From assembly GCA_963971405.1 (NCBI GenBank), contig OZ020486.1:12733419-12797418 (forward strand): DNA of 64,000 nucleotides, in the 5' to 3' direction. The stretch is from Psococerastis gibbosa (Eukaryota; Arthropoda; Insecta; Psocodea; Psocidae). Positions within the stretch are counted from its first letter, which is position 1. Every line of letters starts with the position of its first letter. The position numbers were made by a program, and so were the translations under genes. This document shows, piece after piece, positions 53,951 to 64,000 of the stretch. Below the pieces are notes generated by a model that was not told the origin of the DNA, made no database searches, and saw only the letters and a program-made list of their open reading frames with translations.

Positions 53951-54604
53951 ACCTTTTAATAATAATAATAATAATAGTGTAATTCCCAAAATAAATTCAG
54001 TAACAGAAATTTAGATAATGCATTTTTCTTCTTTGGGTCCCTTGCCATTGTGCAGCCAATTTGCACGTGGAGGCAAGGTGCCGATAACAATATAAGAACT
54101 AAAAATTTAAAGTAGTAATATGTATAAGTACAGATCCATTTGGTATACAGATGGTATGAGGTATGTTGAGAGGCATGTTATTACAAGTTCCAAAGTGCTG
54201 GGTTTTTTTGTAGTATTGCATGTTTCACCTTGTTTTGAAATATTTTGCGTGTAGGTGCGCCACGAAATTCTAGAGAAAGTTTATTGTATTCAAGTGGCCC
54301 TATATATAAAAACGTTTTTTTGAAAAATTCCATTTTGGGCGTAGGTGGCACAAACGACTCTACACGTCGGGTTCTACTATCGTTTGCCGTTTGCGGGTAC
54401 TTAAATACAACTTGTGACCCCCTAAATTTTCCGCTTGATCAACACAAAAATCCTGCTTTTAGGGTCATCTTTTCGGGAGAGCTTACTGTAAGTGTCTAGA
54501 CTAACTAATTGAAAATACCAATGAGCCGCAGTTTTATTAAGAGTAAATCGGGCACCCACGCTAGACGTTTTTCACAGAAAGCATTAGAATCCGTTCTGAG
54601 CAGT
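53951..54604. other. Non-coding stretch
   Basis: (AAT)n at about 53958-53974. The 84-codon plus frame at 54245-54499 has no known motif. Confidence 0.35.
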
Positions 54605-54895
54605 GTCTTCCAAACGTTTCGTCAACATCGGCATCTTTAGTGGAACTGTGCAGACTTCTATAAGATTGTATTTCGGAGGCTCAGCAGCAATTGTTTGGGC
54701 AAGGGGATGTGTACTGATATTTATGCCAGCTGCGGGGTGGTGGGGTGTGGAGGTGGAGTCTTCCTCGCATCTGATTGGCTCCTTACTACCTCAACCTAAT
54801 TTCCGGGTGATGACGTCATTTTATTTGTTGAAGCCTTGCTTAAGGCCGGATTCTACTGCTTCGTCACGTAACTCCGACCGTGAAAGTCTTAGTAT
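54605..54895. repeat. Relative of the 7706-7911 repeat (Penelope-like terminus?)
   Basis: CTTCCAAACGTTTCGTCAAC, CATCTTTAGTGGAACTG, AGACTTCT and AAGATTGTATTTCGGAG match the loop of 7706-7911. About 130 bp later, GGCCGGATTCTACTGCTTC and GACCGTGAAAGTCTTAG match its right arm and beyond. In this copy a unique GC-rich segment separates the two, and there is no palindrome. Confidence 0.55.
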
Positions 54896-54964
54896 TAGTG
54901 GAATTAGAAGAATTAGTATTAGAAGAATTCTCTATATTTTGTTACACGATATACAAAATTCGTT

Positions 54965-55160
54965 AGATTGTCAGACGAACGCATGCCGGACAAGATGTGC
55001 ATAGCAAGCATGGCAGGAAGACGACTGGCGGAACGACCTCAAAAACGCAGTTAAAAACTGACCTTCGCGAGTTGGGAGTCCGTAGATGGTAGAGCGTCAA
55101 ACAAAACCGAGACGACTGGAGGAGTGTTGTCGAGCAGGTCAAAGCTGTTTAACACGATTG
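54965..55160 (+). pseudogene. LINE ORF2 terminal fragment
   Basis: Plus reads RMPDKMCIASMAGRRLAERP, then (shift) LKTDLRELGVRRWWSVKQNR and DDWRSVVEQVKAV, equivalent to the terminus at 48930 and 41190. Confidence 0.72.
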
Positions 55161-56734
55161 GTCAAAAAAACATTAGTGAGGATGTCGGAATTGTTTATAA
55201 TAATGTCATGCGGAGCCAATTAGGCATACATAAAGCTGTTTATAAGCCCAGATTAATTAATGAAACTCTCATCTGATGTCAAAGGGTTTTTCTAAGACTA
55301 GGTTAATTACATCATGCCTGCGCGGCGCTTCAGCCTTCAAAAGATTAACATATTGGCGGTAATCACAGTATAATGCGAATTCTCCTAAAGAAATTCAGCA
55401 TATGCGTTCGCTTCACAACCAACTACTGACATTTTAACACAAACATACGAATTCAACGGTACTCAAATATTGTGCTATTGTTTTCTGGCACAAAGTTCGC
55501 CTTGAAATAGTCTGAGAACTAAATTTAAACACGGCCATTTTCAGAAATTTATTAAATCCTAATTACATTTACAAATATGCTTCATGAAGTACTTTACAGA
55601 ACACGAACACAGTGCTTCACATTTGGAATCTGTATCTCATTGAATAATCTGAATACTGTGATTTCGTTATTTGACTTGTTCTGTGGCTCTTTTAACGAAC
55701 AACCTCATATTTGAAATTTCTTTTATTCCTTTTGGTAGTATCGGAGTGTCTGTAATAAAACGAAAATGAAGCGTACATATGGACACGTATCCTACAACAC
55801 AGGTACTTTGTCACATTTTACGTCGATGTTCTTTCAATTGTCAACGTCAGCATGATCTTTCTAGTTCAATGACTCTTTATTTCACAAAATTTTCAAACAT
55901 GTTGAAAATTGAAAAGTTATATACTGTAGAATGTATAGTAATAATCCAATGTATGAAAGCAAAAAGGATCATGAGAGGCTCGAAAGTAAGAACTATAGTC
56001 TGTACAGTCAGTTATGAAAAGGGAAACCTCTTGAATGCTATCAACCGCAGTGCAGGACTTTCCTGCTGTATTTCCGAAGAAAGGGGATCCGAAATAACTT
56101 AAGAAAATACTCTTATTATTTGGAAACTTTGCTGGGAGTCTGCGAGAGGAGTTATGAATCCAAAGTTTATGTTTATGTCCTTATCTTGAGCAACGACGAC
56201 TCCCCAAAGAAATCTACTTGCAAGTATTTCATTAGGTTCCCGCGAGGGGCTTTGTTCCACCCACTAATCTGGGTTAAGCGCAGGAAATATAACTTGGAGA
56301 TCGAGAACTTCTGCGAAGTGCCGCCCACAACTTTTTCCGTATGTTTTGTTTCAGCGACTGTGTTTATTTCTTTAATAACTATTCCCATCTTGCGAAAATT
56401 TGATTTTAAATGATTTACTTGAGAATTTGTTCAAGGGAAGGAGCTCTACGCCTGCTGGGGCTATAAAAGTTAAAGTTATCCGAGTTTCTCAATCAGCATT
56501 CACATCCAGCTATAGCTATGTAGGGTAGAAAGGGGGGGGGGGGAGGTATAAAGACTCGCACGGGGTCACACATATTTTTTCAAAAAATTGCCCGGGGGTC
56601 GGAGATCCTGGACCCCACTATTTGCAAAACACGTGGATAAGTTACTTACACTTGGCCGTTGAAAACATAGGCTATAAAGAATTCCTGGGTAGATAGTATG
56701 GTAGTTTTGTAATTGTAATTTTATTGTTTTGAAG
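55161..56734. other. Non-coding stretch
   Basis: The frames at 55779-56102 and 56120-56413 lack recognisable domains. A G-run lies at about 56532-56542. Confidence 0.35.
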
Positions 56735-56990
56735 GGTTCTTAATGGACCCAGGCCTACTTATAGTAGACCATACATAGCCTATGGTTCATAGGTCCCTTG
56801 TCCAATGCCAACGACCCCATGGATTTCCGGCATTATTTTGTATTGTTTCCGTATGAATTGTTGGCAAGCTGGTACGTTCTCGATGTTAACCTACACCGGC
56901 TGCAAGCGATAATGAACAGGCTGAGGCAGGCTAACCATTCGAAACATGCAAAAGCATGACTTAACACAGTACAGATATGAGTCTAGTAGA
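56735..56990 (-). mobile_element. SINE-like repeat D (minus)
   Basis: TTAATGGACCCAGGCCTACT, CCAATGCCAACGACCCCATG, CTACACCGGCTGCAAGCG and CAGATATGAGTCTAGTAG match 31640. It carries a private 20-bp insertion (around 56764-56784) and lies head-to-tail next to a tRNA-SINE. Confidence 0.65.
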
Positions 56991-56991
56991 G

Positions 56992-57160
56992 TCAGGACAT
57001 GTAAATTGTCAGGACATGTAGATCAGTGGTACAGACTCCGACTTTCACCCGAAAGGTTGTTGGTTTGAGTCCCACACTTGCTACATTTTCTGGCCATGCT
57101 TCGGAGGGCATGTGAAGCAGCCTTAGTAATAGGAAAAAAAGTCAATATTTATTTATTATT
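56992..57160 (+). mobile_element. tRNA-SINE with clear B box
   Basis: GGACATGTAGATCAGTGGTA, CGAAAGGTTGTTGGTTTGAG, TCCCACACTTGCTACATTTT, CTGGCCATGCTTCGGAGGGC, then an internal deletion and AAAAAGTCAATATTTATTTA. A short partial duplication of the head (CAGGACATGTA) precedes it at about 56992. Confidence 0.8.
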
Positions 57161-57559
57161 TAGCATACTAATGTACTATAGTATATTGTACAAATTGTCA
57201 AAATAAAATTTACAGTATAATATATTAAATAATGTGGAATATACATACCTAACATCCTAATAACTTGATTAGTACAGTACTGTATAATATCTCCTCATCA
57301 CTAATTTTAAGGAAATTTATACGAACGGAGAAGGAAAAAGTGCGTTTGAATTAATTTTTCAATTTTACCTCAAGATGTGCCTCTGAATAAAATATTTAAT
57401 TTAATTCATTTTCCTACGGCTAATTACTTTCATCGCAGGTTTACCTCAACGTCTTATAGCCTCAAGTATCATGTGTTTTGGTTAGGTGCTGTATTTTATG
57501 TGCATAATTCATAAACTGTTTGAATTAAAATTATGTTGGGTTTGAATTTGAATTGAGTT

Positions 57560-57632
57560 AACTTTAAGAGTGGGCAGTCTCAAAATTCGCCCACACGGAA
57601 AATAAAGACAATTTTCGCTCTTTCTTTTTGTC
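57560..57632 (-). repeat. Short dispersed repeat E, copy 3
   Basis: The inverse of TAAGAGTGGGCAGTCTCAAA and ATTCGCCCAC...AAAGACAATTT corresponds to 24195-24262. Confidence 0.5.
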
Positions 57633-58023
57633 TTAAAAATTTACGGATTGTCCTCACACTGATGACCGAACCCGTGCAGTCCATACAATCTAATACATAT
57701 GTCACACCTGCATAATAACAGCGGTCAACGGGTTGATCTTGACATTTTTGTAATTTATCCAGGTATACACCTAACTCAAACCGAAGTGACCGAACCAATA
57801 TTTGTACATGTCAAAACGAAGCGAATCTATTTCAAGCAGACCATTCAACAATATTTTCGTCAAAATCAAAAAGCCAATTTTTTGACGTTTGTTTGGGGTC
57901 GTCACCTACGATGACATTTCGAAATGTAACTGGGAATGAATAGGCTACTTAGAGATTTTGTACTGTAAGATGGCACTCACCCAGTTTGACCTAAAATGAA
58001 ATAAAAACATTGTGGCACGACTA

Positions 58024-58185
58024 CCCAATGGGTGGATCCAGCGGAAAATTTGGAGAGGAGGGAGGGGTCACAAGTTGTATGTAAGTTTAAAAAGTAATTT
58101 GTTTGTTTAAAAGTTGATTTTTATTCAATTACAATTTTTGTTTTTACTATCTTGTGAATTTACTTATTTAGGAGGGGGGGGGGGG
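58024..58185. mobile_element. Poly-G family MITE, diverged
   Basis: CAATGGGTGGATCCAGCGG at the left, a G-rich stretch, then TTTAAAAAGTAATTTG and CTATCTTGTGAATTTACTTA, ending in a G-run (about 58172-58184). The right end and TSD are not preserved. Confidence 0.5.
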
Positions 58186-58429
58186 TGAGATTAAAAATTG
58201 ACAAAAAATATTTTCACAGTTTCTTCTCATTTTAAGGCACTGCTATATTTGGGATGTTGTGGTCAGGAACAGGCCCAGCAAGCGTGTAGATTTAGGTAGG
58301 GAACCCATTAAGTTTGGGTGGTCCCAGGTTCAAACCTCAATCATCCGTTTCATAGACTGGTTCTTTACCAACAGGACTGTTCACGACCATTACGATAGAG
58401 GAGTAATTTACTGTATTTTACGGTGGGGG

Positions 58430-58830
58430 CTTTATATTGCATGGACACGGGTGATTCCGTCAACACCTGGCCAGATTGGGTCTCACGAAGCAAGAAGCAG
58501 GAGTGCTTTGTCAGCGTTGTGGGGAAGAACTGCAGAACATCTCGCAACCTGCGACGGCCTTAAGGACGTCATCTGCGAGGCAACTTTGGAGGGACGAGCT
58601 TTTTTATACTGGGCAGCACTGCGCGGATGGCCGAAAGGCCACGTGCGGGCGTTGGCTGAAGTAAGAAGTAAGTAAGGGAAGAACCGGAGGCGGCTTTACA
58701 CTTTCTGACGGGATGCCCAGCTCTCGCGACAACAGATTCAAGTTCCTGACGTCGGACGTGCGAAGCGTGCTTCGATTCACCCGAGAAAGTGGACTAAAAG
58801 ACATTTAATTGTGACAGGTGGTGTTCTATG
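58430..58830 (+). pseudogene. LINE pol C-terminal fragment (zinc-knuckle type)
   Basis: Plus reads HLARLGLTKQEAGVLCQRCG then EELQ, then (shift) ALRTSSARQLWRDELF. Further on: EEPEAALHFLTGCPAL and KFLTSDVRSVLRFTRESGLK. Both CxxC...H...C-type tails (C.RCGEE...H....C.AL) are standard for R1/Jockey/I-group C termini. Two partly overlapping copies or an internal duplication may be present. Confidence 0.65.
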
Positions 58831-58849
58831 GACTAATAGTCTGCGGTCA

Positions 58850-59295
58850 CCATAATAATATTAATGATAATACTGTATTTTCACCCTAAAATGTACCCAA
58901 TGCAAATACAGGTACACGGATCATTAACACTTAGGTCTATGACCTTCCATTGTTTTAACAAGCTCGCAACTTGAACACTTGAAGTCTTGAACCTGAGAAG
59001 CTCTCATGGCCTCTTGATTGGTGTCCGTAACCATCTGCGCTGCGTACGTGCCTCCGCGCATTGTAAACAGTACCTGTATACGGTCCAGCTATTATCAATA
59101 CAAGGGTCTTAGAGGTTCTTACGACTTACAATAACTCAAGTGCTTTAAACACGGACCGTATGTGATACAAGTACAATTTAATTAAACAACATATCTTCAA
59201 TGCTGGGGCATAATTTAACATAGTGCATCAATGGCTCATTATTTGTATTATATTATGATGATGTAGGTAAATGATGTGTTTTAAGTACCTGAAAT
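58850..59295. other. Non-coding stretch
   Basis: Nothing recognised. Confidence 0.35.
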
Positions 59296-59299
59296 AAAA

Positions 59300-59400
59300 A
59301 AATATTTGTATAAATAAATAAATAACGACTTTATTTTTACATGGGCGAACCATAAGACTAGAAAGTCTTCTATGGGCTAACCCAGGCAAGGAATGATTAG
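59300..59400 (-). repeat. Possible LINE/SINE 3' tail
   Basis: (AAAT)n on plus at about 59310-59324 followed by AACGACTTTATTTTTACATG and GGCGAACC resembles a retroposon tail on minus. The body upstream (59400-59790) has no motif I recognise. Confidence 0.35.
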
Positions 59401-59870
59401 TACCTATTACAATAATCATGATTCTTAAGACTAGTGTTGTTTGTATTCAATAAAAACACAAACAAAACAAAACAAAAACGAGAATAACAACAATAAGAAT
59501 AAGAAGAACTCAAAACAGCATGGACTGTGTCAAGGCCTAGTCCTGGGATACTGACCTTTGCCGGGCTAGCAGGTGATCTAACATAAAAACAAAAATGAGT
59601 AAGTTTTATGCGTCCTGACGTAAGTTTTGTCAATGCTTTGATGGGAATCGGAGTAAGCTTTTTCAAAATGGAATCGTACTTTATTCGAAACGATCCTCTG
59701 TTGCAGAAAACGTAGGGGAAGAAACCAAACAAGAAGATGTGTAAGAAGCAATTATTTGTAGTCTGCAGGCAAATATTAGGCAACAGGCATTATAGAACCA
59801 AAAAAAAAATGTATGTGTGGTACTCGAGCACTCATTTCAGAGTATATAAAACGGAAATGGCATACTTAAT

Positions 59871-60085
59871 GGTTTGAGGAAACTGTGTACCTTCATACGA
59901 AGCGCCTCATTAAACATCCAGGCACCAAAAAGGCTGCGTTTGGTGGGATCTCTCCTCACAATTAGTTTCAGAGATCATTTCGCCCGGATTGACGTGCAAG
60001 TGGACAATCTGTGCCGACATTGTGCGATGGATGCCGAAAGTGGATGGCACTATCTTGCTGAGTGCCATAAAATTATGATCTAGCG
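59871..60085 (+). pseudogene. LINE pol C-terminal fragment
   Basis: The plus frame includes RLRLVGSLLTISFRDHFARI, DVQVDNLCRHCAMDAESGWH and YLAEC. This fits the ..L.G....N.HL.RIG...D..CR.C....E...H.L.EC zinc-knuckle region of I/R1/Jockey-type LINEs, from another lineage than 2386-3975. Confidence 0.65.
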
Positions 60086-60089
60086 CCAT

Positions 60090-60690
60090 GACTTGAGCAT
60101 ATAAAGTGCGCTGATGCGAACGACGGCTGAACTCCAGTAGTCCAACCTGCTGCCTTTAGCGCAATTCGCTGAAGCAATAGAATTTGAATAGAACAACTGG
60201 GGGACCTATAGGCCCAATTTGTAGCCTGGGTCCCGACTTCAAGATCGTACTTTCTTATATACATAGGGCCGACATAGAGTACCTATGGTATTTATAATAA
60301 TGAACTGATATAGGCTTAAGGAGTGCATACATCTTTATTAAGTCCTTACTGTAGATGCTCGTGTGTATTGTCTATATGTATACACTGTTGTAAACTAGAG
60401 AATACTAAAAACTAGTCAAATGGGTAATTCTGCAAAACACAAATGAGAAATAATGAATTTATGTCCTGCATTTTACAGTCCTCGTAAAATTACGGAAATA
60501 AGAGCAGTCCTAGGAGAAGAGAAATGCTGCCCTTGGTTGGTACAGTGTAAAGTGCTTTTATGGTAAGTGGAGATCCTGTAAAGTAAATCGTAAATGGCCA
60601 AAACACTGTCGCTCTTCTATACAGTGGCGAAACTATACGTATGAGCGAGATTGCACGGTTCACAGGGAACCCCGAGATATTTTTTTGCTA
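60090..60690. other. Non-coding stretch
   Basis: Nothing recognised, apart from CAGTGGCGAAACTATACG at about 60621, which resembles a hAT-type end without a partner. Confidence 0.35.
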
Positions 60691-60697
60691 TCCAATT

Positions 60698-61183
60698 TAT
60701 ACGTAGTATAAGGAAAGCTTTGTGATGGTCGAAATTTTCGATTCCGAGATTTCAACGGATTTACACGTTTTGAGGTCCCAGGAACCCAAAAAAGTGTTTT
60801 TTACGAAATGTCTGTCTGTCTGTCTGTCTGTTCGTCGATTTCCGGGCAAACTACTCGGTCGATTTTGATTAAATTCAGGATATTCGGGAAATTCGAGATA
60901 TCGGAAATTTAACCATAGGAAAATTATTTACCATGAAATTATTCATTTTGTCTATCTGCTAATTTTGATAAATTGGAAAGCATGTTCGAGTAAACGACCG
61001 GTTCTTTTTTTTTCAATAATTTTTCAGTATACCAAGAGGCAACCACTTCAGGACTCAAGCTTGGTCTAACGTTGTGTACATAGAAATTTTGCAAAAACTG
61101 CATTTTTTGATTCAAGGCGTGTAAATCCGTTGTAACCTCGAAGCCAATCAGTTCGAACATCACAAAGCTTTCCTTACTTTCTA
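60698..61183. mobile_element. GTCT-microsatellite element with terminal inverted repeats
   Basis: The left end TATAAGGAAAGCTTTGTGAT continues GGATTTACACG. The right end is the inverse: CGTGTAAATCCG, then ATCACAAAGCTTTCCTTA. Inside is a clean (GTCT)n array (about 60810-60832). Compared with 880-1745 it lacks about 480 bp of the middle, so it is an internal deletion derivative. It shows that the family has terminal inverted repeats of about 60 bp. Confidence 0.75.
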
Positions 61184-61189
61184 TGTTTA

Positions 61190-62304
61190 CTGTTAAAGTC
61201 AGTAAGATTTTCCCAAATTGTTCTGGCTGCCGTGCAAACTTTACTTAAGACCACCAAAAGCCTTCTATAGATAGATCTGATAGTCCTTCCCTTATTATTA
61301 ATTATATGTCAACCCTTTCAAACAAAAAATCAAACACTCTTACCAACCCTATTACTTATTTAATAAATCAATAAACTATACAGGGCTTTTATCGTGCTAA
61401 AAGAAAAGAACCAAACTGACCCGAAAGATAAATGGACGGTTAAGAAAACTAAAGACGGGAATCTCAGTGACCATTAACTGGAAACCAAGCTCTTTCTTTT
61501 GCTTTCAGCCCCATGGAAAGAGATAAGTTTTTGGTCAAAATGCCATGCTCTCTCACACCCCCACTAGTCTTTGTCAAGACGGAAAACATTGAGGGTGGCG
61601 TGCTGGACTGCCACGCCGTTGATACCGCTCTGGATGAAGATGGATTGCGAGCGTGCCGAGTGAATAAATTAATGATTATACTGGATGACAAATGCCTATA
61701 GCCTGTCCAGTGGTTCCGGACTCTTTGAACTCCCCCATACTGCCCTGCCCCCCCCCCCAAAGAACCCCACCTTATGATCCAGAGGCTACATTTACAGACC
61801 TTATTCTGGTTCTGATTAAAAGTCCGTTTCCATTAGGCTGGAATGACTTCGCGGAAAGCCAAAGGTCAATCAATGGAGAAAGGTCTGATGCGGAGTTAAA
61901 GTTGATTACGCCTTTCAAATAATATGATCCCATCGTGGAGTATAAAAATCCATTTTAAAATTTCCAATTTTCGCAGGGGAAATGTATTTTTTTTTAGTGG
62001 TTTGCTATTTTATTACTGTTGATTTTTATTGGATTTGATATAGAATTTTTATTGTTTTATCAAGTACGGCTCCATATTTTCGAGTTATATTGTAGCGTTA
62101 TTCCAAAGAATACGCCCCCTTGTTAAATTCACCACAATTTTCATAATCACATTTAGGGTTACACAGCTAGTAGAGTATAGCCCTTTTTCATTAGACGTTT
62201 CTTATTTCATTTTAGGGAGATTCATCTACCTTTTGAGATGGCGATTAATGTTCGACTTTCGGAAAATTTCCTCACAACTTTTCATTTCATGACCCCCTGA
62301 GCCT
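61190..62304. other. Non-coding stretch
   Basis: No gene recognised. The short frames at 61513-61701 and on minus at 61464-61760 have no domain I know. A C-run lies at about 61749-61758. Confidence 0.35.
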
Positions 62305-62720
62305 AAAACTTTGGGCTAACTCAATTTGGGGAGGTTTTATTCTCAAAAAACTCCAAAAAAACGCCTAAAAAAATTATTTCTCAAAAACGGCTCCAACGAT
62401 TTCTTTTAAATTCACATATATTGTAGTCGTTACTAATTTTAACAAAATGCGGGGGGTCGGTTGCCCATTGATAGTTTGCTTCTGGGGGTAAAAAAATAAA
62501 AGTAACTCAATTTTCATGAAAAATGACTAAAAAATAATTTTTCTGCGAAACCTTTCTATCGAGGATTTCTACCTTCAAGTATGTTTTAGGTGTTCAATAG
62601 GGTAACAAAAACGGACAGGTTGCATTCCCAAAAACATACTATTTGCTGATGTGCAAAAAATTATTTTTTGAGAAATTATGGAAAATTCACGCTCCAATAC
62701 ATTACGTCGCATAGGAATGA
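62305..62720 (+). mobile_element. GTCT element, internal segment only
   Basis: TTTGGGCTAACTCAATTTGG through TGAGAAATTATGGAAAATTC aligns closely with 1120-1510, including GCGGGGGGTCG and the GGTGTTCAATAGGGTAAC block. The ends and the GTCT array are missing. Confidence 0.7.
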
Positions 62721-62835
62721 ATTAAAAATTGACTGAAAGCCTGTATTGTTATCTACGATAATAGTTATCAACACCTTTTACGACAAATCAGCGGTTTCAA
62801 GATGACGTCTAGTCAAAGTAAAAATAATTCGTAAT

Positions 62836-63012
62836 TTGTAAAAGTTCATAGTCGTCATTGTTTGGAACGCAAGAGTGTTTTGTGTGTTGATGTTGTGGTC
62901 GGGAAAATAATGAAGTGTTTTTTATTTTTTATTACATACATGGCGTAGGTAGCGTAGAGGAAAAGCAGGGTCTGCGGAATCTCCCTAAACCTGATCGGCC
63001 AGAGCCGAAAGG
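62836..63012 (+). repeat. Dispersed repeat K, copy 2
   Basis: Matches 13144-13340 with small indels (CTGATCGGCCAGAGCCGAAA at the end). A poly-G MITE relative follows 110 bp later. Confidence 0.7.
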
Positions 63013-63123
63013 TATTTTTTTTCATTTGTTTTAATCGTGTTTACTTTTACAATACAGTATGTCTACTTACTGCTCCAGTTTACGCTTAAAATCGTTTAAA
63101 GGTCTCAGTAAAGAACGGCACCG

Positions 63124-63355
63124 CCATGGACGGATACAGGGGGGAGTGCAGGGGTGGGGGTAGCTGCCCCCCCCAAATTTAGTAAATCTATTGTAAGTTA
63201 ATTTATTACTAAATTATAAATAACTGCACTTAATTCCACAAAATAATTTTTTTTTTCATTATGACAGCTGTTTCGGTGGTTGACACCATCTTCAAACTTT
63301 ATTGCGATCTGATTTAATCGATACTACAACTACCCCCTCCCCCCAAATGGGCTAT
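63124..63355. mobile_element. Poly-G family MITE relative with an internal insertion
   Basis: CATGGACGGATACAGG and AGCTGCCCCCCCC...AAATTTAGTAAATC match 12777-12938, as does TTTAATCGATACTACAACTA near the right end. Between about 63213 and 63308 lies an extra sequence of about 95 bp holding GACAGCTGTTTCGGTGG and TGACACCATCTTCAAAC, absent from the 12.8-kb copy. The right terminus is lost. Confidence 0.65.
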
Positions 63356-63875
63356 GTATAAGTATTATGGCGATGGTATCTGGTATTCCATAGCGAGACT
63401 TTTCCAGTGATGGTGGGACCCAACGCCAGTTGCAGTGGTTTTGGTGGTTAGACTCCCCCCCCCCCACAAAAAATCCTGGTTACGGGCCTGCTTACGGGTT
63501 TAGATCGCTGTAGTGAGAACGCAAGCTTCAGGCCAACAATAAAACACAGGGACCAATGGGGATGGTGATAGGTAACGACAACATCGTTAACCCGGTCTAG
63601 CCACAAACCACATTGTTCCGCTCCGAATCTATCGTACTAAAGCTGCGAACATGACTTATGGACAATCGCGTTGTTTACCATACGTCAGTCATTGTCTCTG
63701 CTGTTTCTGACTGAACTGCTGTATACATTTACTCGATTGCAATGATTACATTTGCATATTACTAGCCGTTTCCACTGTTCCATATACTTATGCTTTTGAA
63801 TCCGATATGGGCGCCCTGGTTTTTATTTTATTCCAAATTCCTACCTTGGAACTATGAATAGGGAAGGGCCATGAG

Positions 63876-64000
63876 TGTGCGTGTCGAGTCCTGGTCAGTG
63901 GTCACCTCCGATTTAATCGTGTGACTTTACCGTGTTCCCCAAGTGGCTCGGAATCCACTATAATCAGGAGGTCCACCCTGTCCCCTTTCCCCCGAGGTGA
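63876..64000 (+). mobile_element. Retroposon S2, truncated by the window end
   Basis: GTGTCGAGTCCTGGTCA, then ATCGTGTGACTTTACC, AGTGGCTCGGAATCCACTAT and AATCAGGAGGTCCACC, ending CCCCGAGGTGA. It matches 18117-18320 (opposite strand) more closely than the full copies. A small duplication, GGTCAGTGGTCA, is private to this copy. Confidence 0.7.

Noticed and set aside
1..64000. CRISPR array, operon or bacterial defence system
   Set aside because: There are no evenly spaced direct repeats with spacers, no clustered long frames and no ribosome-binding sites; the sequence is clearly eukaryotic and transposon-rich.

Overview
The window is AT-rich eukaryotic DNA from an animal, most likely an insect. 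The signs are many 5'-truncated non-LTR retrotransposon (LINE) ends, tRNA-derived SINEs with TTTA-type tails, hAT-like and PIF/Harbinger-like MITEs, microsatellites, and no prokaryotic gene organisation. The style (recurrent AGGCCTA words, the LINE mix) makes me think of a hemipteran such as a planthopper, but that is impression, not proof. I see no complete host gene; the window reads as intergenic or large-intron sequence.

The longest real coding sequence is a LINE pol fragment (2386-3975, minus) in a 5'-truncated insertion (2284-3975) with an A-tail and an exact 11-bp target-site duplication (TSD). It is open through the RNase H and C-terminal zinc-knuckle regions. About fourteen other short, decayed LINE 3' ends are scattered across the window, from at least three lineages. 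The one possible host coding element is a 106-nt first-exon candidate at 33623-33728 (plus): a signal-peptide-like sequence followed by a phase-1 splice donor.

The rest is a dense layering of small mobile elements. Eight elements have hAT-type 8-bp TSDs: 12777-12938, 25311-25735, 26982-27277, 28863-29049, 29562-29899, 35008-35189, 45869-46063 and 46295-46589. Four of these belong to a striking family with long G and C homopolymer tracts just inside the ends. A second group of palindromic MITEs begins GGCG, is flanked by TAA and has at least seven copies (360-743, 17048-17171, 21839-22220, 26310-26741, 33163-33545, 35923-36319, 42959-43229). Further families are a GTCT-microsatellite element, a small hairpin MITE found inside other repeats, a fold-back element at 14054-14437, a tRNA-SINE (six copies), a second SINE-like retroposon ending in (CTA)n, and a third SINE-like repeat with a 14-bp TSD.

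Several insertions are nested, which gives a relative chronology: the fold-back element and the (CTA)n retroposon landed in tRNA-SINEs, a poly-G hAT MITE landed in a LINE, and the small hairpin MITE landed in both a SINE-like repeat and a GTCT element. The long stretches between elements look unique and non-coding. Three blocks (about 8560-9060, 12340-12625 and 27500-27690) are compositionally distinct enough to be candidate regulatory DNA, without direct proof. I found no tRNA, rRNA, CRISPR array or bacterial-type operon.
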